The notes below the pieces were generated by a model that was not told the DNA's origin, searched no databases, and was given only the letters and a program-made list of their open reading frames with translations. Positions 28,006 to 32,890 of a stretch of 32,890 nucleotides of DNA are shown here, piece after piece. Position 1 is the first letter of the stretch. Each line of letters starts with the position of its first letter. Made by a program: the position numbers and the translations under genes. Source of the DNA: a bacterium (lineage in GTDB: Bacteria; Zhuqueibacterota; QNDG01; JABMRT01); assembly GCA_016931355.1 (NCBI GenBank), contig JAFGEX010000186.1:1-32890 (forward strand), given 5' to 3'.

Positions 28006-28096
28006 GGGCTTCCAAAGGGATCTGCGATCTGTATCAGGAAAGGGAATTGATACTTCTATGCATTTTCCGTTGCAGGCTGCGGGGGATGCGCTCACG
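28006..28096 (-). repeat. Degenerate two-hairpin repeat, copy 4, in tandem with copy 3
   Basis: Reverse complement gtgagcgcatcccccgcagcctgcaacggaaaatgcatagaag...ttcctgatacagatcgcagatcccttt matches the same landmarks (gAGCGCATnCCCC ... ACAGATCG.AGATnCC). Confidence 0.55.
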
Positions 28097-28122
28097 GTCA
28101 TTGTCAAACGGCTTTTTCACGA

Positions 28123-28242
28123 TCAAACCGCTCTGAACGGCGGTTTCATCCCCTCCGCTTTTTTCCTCAAATACTTCTCTTCGTCCGCACTCCGCGTGTT
28201 GTATCTCTCCACCGTCTTCATTTCCCGCTCAAAAAACTTCGG
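28123..28242 (-). pseudogene. Remnant of an aldo/keto reductase C-terminus
   Basis: Minus-strand translation PKFFEREMKTVERYNTRSADEEKYLRKKAEGMKPPFRAV* aligns with YPFFLKAVEMAGRYKPLTAGEEEYLKKTAEGMEPLFKSA* of the intact gene at 30046-30996. Confidence 0.7.
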
Positions 28243-28518
28243 CTGATCCGTATGAATGGCCGTCCGGCGAAGGCCATGATTCCTGTCCAGGACCGCCTGC
28301 TGCGATTCCGCACAGGACACGGAGGCTGTGTCATTCCGGATCTGAACCGGCGCTCCGGATGAAATTCAGCGAAGGCATTTTCGACCGGCGGCAGGTCCGG
28401 ACTTACGCTCCTTCCGGGGAGAACCGGCGGATGGCACTCCTGCCCGCCGGATCTTCATCCGCGGCACCGCCCAATTCAGGTCAGCTCTCTTGCTCCTTGA
28501 ACGGAACGGCTGCTCGCA

Positions 28519-29757
28519 TCACCTGCCGTACGCCGGAGTTTTTTCCATCATCCGGGACAAAGGCTTGCGCTCCGAAGTGCTCCGGAGAAAAGGCCTCTGA
28601 AATCTGCCGCGTTCCGCCTGCCTGGCCGGGGCGGGTGATGAATACTGGAAACCGTCCAATGTCCTTCGCTCCAGAGACTGGTTCATGATTTTTTCCAGTG
28701 TTTTAACCATGGCCTCGTCCTCGGGCGTGACGAATGTGAAGGCGTCGCCGTTTCGTTCCGCCCTGCCGGTGCGCCCGATGCGATGGATGTAGGCATCCGG
28801 GGTATCGGGCATGTCGAAGTTGATCACATGGGAGATGTTTTCCACGTCCAGCCCGCGCGCCGCAATGTCCGTTGCCACCATGATCTGATAGGTTCCATCC
28901 TTGAATCCATTCAAGGCAGACTGCCTCTGTCCCTGCGAACGGTTGCTGTGCAGGCTCGTTGTTTCGTAACCTTCGTGTTTGATCTGGCGCGCCAGTTTTT
29001 CCGCCCGATGCTTGGTGCGGGTGAAGATCAAGACGGAGCCTGCGCCGGTCACGCGCAGCAGATCCACCAGAAGCCGGGTTTTCAGGTGCTGGGGCACCGG
29101 ATAAAGCGCGTGCGCAACCGTATGCGCCGGCCTGCTCAATCCGATGGCGATCCGTTTGGGATGCCTGAGCGCCTCGGATGCCAGTTCCTCGATTTCCTTC
29201 GGAAAGGTGGCTGAGAAGAGCAGGGTCTGGCGTTTGGACGGGACACGGGCCAATATCTTCCGCACCGAGGGCAGGAATCCCATGTCGAACATGCGATCTG
29301 CCTCATCGAGCACCAACACTTCCACGGATTTGAAATCCACCAGGCCCTGGCCGATGTGATCCAGAAGGCGTCCGGGGCAGGCAACCAGAATTTCAAAACC
29401 GTTTTTCAGCGCATGGATCTGAGGCGCAGGCGACACCCCTCCGTAAACCGTTGCGCTTCGGATGCGAATTCCGGATCCGAATGCCCGGAAGGCGTCATGT
29501 ATCTGTTCAGCGAGCTCCCGCGTGGGGGTGAGAATTAAGGCACGGGTTTTTCCGTGCCGGCCGGCGAGCAATTTCTGCAGGATCGGCAGGACGAAAGCGG
29601 CAGTCTTGCCGGTGCCTGTCTGCGCGGTCCCGATGATGTCATGCCCGGCCAGGGCCGCGGGGATGGCGACTGCCTGCACCGGCGTGGGCATGGAATATCC
29701 TGCCCGCACCGTCGCAGCCAGAAGCCTGGCGTCCAGATTGAATTTTTTAAAGCCCAT
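28519..29757 (-). CDS. rhlE: DEAD-box ATP-dependent RNA helicase (RhlE-like)
   Basis: PTPVQAVAIPAALAGHDIIGTAQTGTGKTAAFVLPILQ, PTRELAEQI, VLDEADRMFDMGF, FSATFP, ATDIAARGLD, HRIGRTGRA. Confidence 0.95.
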   Translation of the reverse strand: MGFKKFNLDARLLAATVRAGYSMPTPVQAVAIPAALAGHDIIGTAQTGTGKTAAFVLPILQKLLAGRHGKTRALILTPTRELAEQIHDAFRAFGSGIRIRSATVYGGVSPAPQIHALKNGFEILVACPGRLLDHIGQGLVDFKSVEVLVLDEADRMFDMGFLPSVRKILARVPSKRQTLLFSATFPKEIEELASEALRHPKRIAIGLSRPAHTVAHALYPVPQHLKTRLLVDLLRVTGAGSVLIFTRTKHRAEKLARQIKHEGYETTSLHSNRSQGQRQSALNGFKDGTYQIMVATDIAARGLDVENISHVINFDMPDTPDAYIHRIGRTGRAERNGDAFTFVTPEDEAMVKTLEKIMNQSLERRTLDGFQYSSPAPARQAERGRFQRPFLRSTSERKPLSRMMEKTPAYGR

Positions 29758-29956
29758 TGTTTTTCCTTTTTCAGTTTTTCGCTGCAGAACGACATGGAAC
29801 TGCAGGTTTCCTCCGCCGGCTTTTTGTTCGCCCGGCCGGGAATGAGGTGCATTTCATCACCCGGATTCGTATGAACGGGAATCGGTCTGGGGGGGAATTC
29901 CGCGGTCAACTTCAGGCCCCGCGGTCATGTCGGCGGGGTATCGGGGAGATGTTAAT

Positions 29957-29984
29957 ATGATAAGTTAATAAATAAAACAGTCAA
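29957..29984 (-). promoter_or_regulatory. Putative sigma70-type promoter for the DEAD-box helicase gene
   Basis: On minus strand TTGACT-N16-TATCAT in an AT-rich island, about 200 nt upstream of ATG 29757. Confidence 0.45.
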
Positions 29985-30045
29985 TTCCTATAAAAAAAGA
30001 TGGTTCACAGGCCGGGCCGGCGAGCCGGTCCCGCAATCGCGCGGT

Positions 30046-30996
30046 TCATGCCGATTTGAACAACGGTTCCATGCCTTCCGCAGTTTTCTTCAGATACTCT
30101 TCCTCGCCTGCGGTCAGCGGCTTGTACCGGCCTGCCATCTCCACGGCCTTCAGGAAAAACGGGTACTCTCCGGGCGGGATGGCCGCACACGCGCCCCGCG
30201 TCCATGCGAATCGCAGCGCAGTTTCGAGCAGGGGATCCTCTTCGATGGGTCTGTACCAGCATTTTTCATACGGTTTTTCCGCGCCTTCAGGGACGGGGCC
30301 CCGTGCCATGGCCTTCAGGGCCAGGATACCCATACCCTTTTCCTTCGCCTTTTCAAGCACGGCCGGTCCGAAATTTCCCTGATGCCAGCAAACGAAATTG
30401 ACCGGGAACAGGATCGTGTCGAAGTGATAATGCGCCATGGCGAGCAGGGCCGCTTCCTCCGAATGGGCGGAAAACCCGAGGAATCGCGTCTTGCCTTCCT
30501 TCCGTGCCTTTAGGAAAACTTCCATGGCGCCCTTCGGCCCGAACGCTGTTTCCACGTCTTCCCGGGTTGTCAATGCGTGCAGCTGGTAAAGGTCGAAATG
30601 ATCGGTGCGCAGCAGGTTCAGGGATTCATGCAATTCCTTTTCCGCTCCTTCCGCGGACCGCTGAGTCGTCTTGCAGGCCAGGAAGCACTTCTTCCTGTAA
30701 GGCTCGAGCGCAGGCCCCAGTCTTTCCTGCGCGTTCCCGTAAGTCGGGGCCACGTCGAAATAACGGACGCCCCGGTCAAATGCCTCAGCCACGCGGCTTT
30801 CCGCCGTGCCCTGTTCCTCGTTCATCACGATCACGCCGCCGAATCCGATCAGGGTGACGGATTCGCCTGTGTTTCCGAGCAGGCGTTTTCCGATCTGCTC
30901 CGGACTCGTTTGACTCCGGCTGCATCCTGAAAGGTTCATCATCGTCAAGGCGGCACCTCCAGTCAGACTGTTTTCAATGAATGAACGGCGGTCCAT
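30046..30996 (-). CDS. Aldo/keto reductase with Tat/lipoprotein-like N-terminus
   Basis: MDRRSFIENSLTGGAALTMMNLSGC; GVRYFDVAPTYGNAQERLGPAL, DHFDLYQLHAL; ATG at 30996 preceded on minus strand by AAAGGAGG. Confidence 0.9.
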   Translation of the reverse strand: MDRRSFIENSLTGGAALTMMNLSGCSRSQTSPEQIGKRLLGNTGESVTLIGFGGVIVMNEEQGTAESRVAEAFDRGVRYFDVAPTYGNAQERLGPALEPYRKKCFLACKTTQRSAEGAEKELHESLNLLRTDHFDLYQLHALTTREDVETAFGPKGAMEVFLKARKEGKTRFLGFSAHSEEAALLAMAHYHFDTILFPVNFVCWHQGNFGPAVLEKAKEKGMGILALKAMARGPVPEGAEKPYEKCWYRPIEEDPLLETALRFAWTRGACAAIPPGEYPFFLKAVEMAGRYKPLTAGEEEYLKKTAEGMEPLFKSA

Positions 30997-31178
30997 TTGA
31001 CCTCCTTTCTGCTGTTTCACGTGGAATATTCTGATCCTTTTCCGAAAAGTCAAGGGAAAATCAAATGCGGCACCCGGTGTAGGGATGTTAAGAAAGAGGA
31101 GTCCGCTTTCCGTTTCGGCTTGCCGGTCACATAAACTGCTCCTCCGTTCCGGTCCTTTGCATCGCGGCTATCCGGCGC

Positions 31179-31220
31179 CATAAAAAAATCCCGCCTTTTG
31201 ACAGGCGGGATTTTTTTATG
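31179..31220 (-). terminator. Symmetric rho-independent terminator downstream of the Ig-repeat gene
   Basis: CATAAAAAAATCCCGCC-ttttgaca-GGCGGGATTTTTTTATG; perfect 17-bp inverted repeat with A-tract/T-tract on both sides. Confidence 0.92.
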
Positions 31221-31242
31221 GGAGGGGAGATAAAGAGATATT

Positions 31243-32890
31243 TTATTTCATGAGCGTCAGACGTCTGGTTTTCCTGAATTCTCCTGCAACGATCCGGCAG
31301 ATGTACACGCCCGATGGATAACCGGCAGCGTCCCAGACCGCTTCGTACATGCCGGGCTGCAGTTTCTCCTGAACGAGCACTGCAGCCTCGCGACCCATCA
31401 TGTCGTAGATCCGGATGTCCACAAAGGTGGGCTTCGGGAGTCCGTACCGGATCCTCGTCAAGGGGTTGAACGGATTCGGATAATTATTTTCCAGTGCGTA
31501 GGTTTCAGGCACGGCCAGGGACAGCCGGGTGGATACGCCCGTGTCCACCAGATCAATGCTCAACGTGTCCGATACGGATGCGCCGTAGGGATCGCGAACC
31601 GTGAGCGCGATGCGCACCCGGCCTTCGTTTTCGTAGATGCCGATCTGGGCCGTGCGTGTCCGGTCGTCGATATGAATCCGGATGTCGCGGTTGTCCAGCA
31701 CCGTAGCGGTCCATTTGAGAAGGCTGTCCGGGTCGTCCGGATCGGACACATAGGGATCCAGTTGAATGCTCCAGACCAGGGAGTCGATGTCCGTTAGCAC
31801 AGGCGCCGGGAAATCTTTGTCGAAGACCGGCGGTTGATTGGTCGATACGACTGTGAGCATCACATAAAGCGTGTCCGAAAGGGGATTCTCCGGATGCCTG
31901 TCGCAGGCAATGACCATGAACTGCGTGGTCTTGGTGCCCTTCGGCGGAGTGCCGGACAGGGAGGAGCCTGCGGCGGTCAGCCAGGAAGGGTAGTTTTTGA
32001 ATGTCACAACAGCAGGAGGTCCGTCCTCGTCGTTGATCGTGCAGGTATAGATGAAGGGCGATTTTTCCGCTGCGCTCACGGAGCTTTTCGATGTGATGCG
32101 GGGCGGGTCATTGGTCTGCTCAACTGTGACCGTGACCTTGAGCGTATCGGTCAGAGCGCTGTCCGATGCAATGACAATGAAGGAAGTGTCTCTTGCCGCA
32201 TTTCCCGGCGTTCCGGAGATCAGCGCATCCTTGACTGTCATCCAGGACGGCATGTTTTCAAATTTAAAAAAGACCACATCATTTTCCGGATCTTGCGCTG
32301 AGGCCTTATAGCTGAAAGGTTTGTCCTCAAAGGCTTTCGCCGAATCCGGGGAGAGGATGACGGGCGGATCATTGACCGGCGCGACCGTGACTGTCACGGT
32401 CTTCCTGATCTGATGCGTCCCGTCTGAGACCAGTATGACGAAGGAAGTGTCCTTTGTGCCTTCAACCGGGATCCCGCTGATCGGATTGGACGCATGTGCG
32501 AGCCAGGCCGGGTGTTTTTCAAATGTGAAGGTCAGGACTGCGCCTTCGGGATCCGTTGCGGTTGCGGTGTAGGAGAAGGGCTGATGCTCTGTGGCTGCAA
32601 CGGACAGAGGGGAAGTGATGACAGGCGGATCATTGACAGGGGTGACCGTGAGCGTGACTGTCTTCGAGTCAGTCAGGGACCCGTCTGAAACAGTGACCTT
32701 GAAGGAAGTGTTGGTTGCGCCTTCAGGGGGCGTGCCGGAAATGACGGCACCTGAAGCGGTGAGCCATGCAGGCTTGTCCGAGAAGGTGAAGGTCAGGGCG
32801 TTTCCTTCAGGGTCAGTCGCAGTGGCAGTGTATGAGAAAGCCTGATGTTCTGTTGCAGAGGCTGTTGAAGCAGAGGTGATGGTGGGCTTG
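31243..32890 (-). CDS. Partial secreted protein: tandem Ig/cadherin-like (He_PIG-type) repeats plus C-terminal T9SS type A sorting domain; 5' part is beyond the window
   Basis: NNYPNPFNPLTRIRYGLPKPTFVDIRIYDMMGREAAVL...GVYICRIVAG C-terminus; the frame stays open upstream of the ORF-track start 32397 (...WLAHASNPISGIPVEGTKDTSFVILVSDG...) to the window end. Confidence 0.85.
   Translation of the reverse strand, partial: KPTITSASTASATEHQAFSYTATATDPEGNALTFTFSDKPAWLTASGAVISGTPPEGATNTSFKVTVSDGSLTDSKTVTLTVTPVNDPPVITSPLSVAATEHQPFSYTATATDPEGAVLTFTFEKHPAWLAHASNPISGIPVEGTKDTSFVILVSDGTHQIRKTVTVTVAPVNDPPVILSPDSAKAFEDKPFSYKASAQDPENDVVFFKFENMPSWMTVKDALISGTPGNAARDTSFIVIASDSALTDTLKVTVTVEQTNDPPRITSKSSVSAAEKSPFIYTCTINDEDGPPAVVTFKNYPSWLTAAGSSLSGTPPKGTKTTQFMVIACDRHPENPLSDTLYVMLTVVSTNQPPVFDKDFPAPVLTDIDSLVWSIQLDPYVSDPDDPDSLLKWTATVLDNRDIRIHIDDRTRTAQIGIYENEGRVRIALTVRDPYGASVSDTLSIDLVDTGVSTRLSLAVPETYALENNYPNPFNPLTRIRYGLPKPTFVDIRIYDMMGREAAVLVQEKLQPGMYEAVWDAAGYPSGVYICRIVAGEFRKTRRLTLMK

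Noticed and set aside
26986-28096. CRISPR array or IS element interpretation of the repeats
   Set aside because: Spacing is irregular, orientation mixed, copies are diverged ~90-120-bp double hairpins and there is no cas gene or transposase; REP-doublet-like is a better fit.
28359-28688. 109-aa plus-strand ORF between the reductase remnant and the helicase 3' end
   Set aside because: Overlaps the helicase C-terminus antisense and has no recognisable motif or RBS.
30011-30032. GC-rich hairpin just downstream of the aldo/keto reductase as a terminator
   Set aside because: Imperfect stem, and the T-run on the minus strand is about 10 nt away; not confident enough to list.
31836-32890. Non-coding tandem repeat array
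   Set aside because: The ~261-bp periodicity is in frame and explained by Ig-like protein repeats.

Overview
The window is mostly a co-directional (+) surface-polysaccharide biosynthesis locus (about 121-21142). It encodes three class B asparagine-synthetase-like amidotransferases, five glycosyltransferases, an unusual nucleotidyltransferase/APH-kinase fusion followed by a HAD phosphatase and a second nucleotidyltransferase, an O-antigen polymerase/ligase, a SAM methyltransferase, a DegT aminotransferase, a PglC-like phosphoglycosyl transferase and a CapD/PglF-like dehydratase. It is followed by what looks like a split YjbH-type outer-membrane system with a lipoprotein between the halves, a secreted T9SS-type protein, and a GAF/Cys4 protein. 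On the minus strand are a RhlE-like DEAD-box helicase, an aldo/keto reductase and a tandem Ig-repeat T9SS-type protein that runs off the window end. The T9SS-type C-termini suggest an FCB-group bacterium (inference). The strongest non-coding signal is a dispersed two-hairpin (REP-doublet/BIME-like) repeat of roughly 90-120 bp. I can align four copies by eye: one in the capD leader, an inverted pair flanking the GAF gene, and one degenerate copy in tandem with the right-hand member. No rRNA, tRNA, CRISPR array or transposase was recognised. All family calls are from reading motifs, not from database searches.
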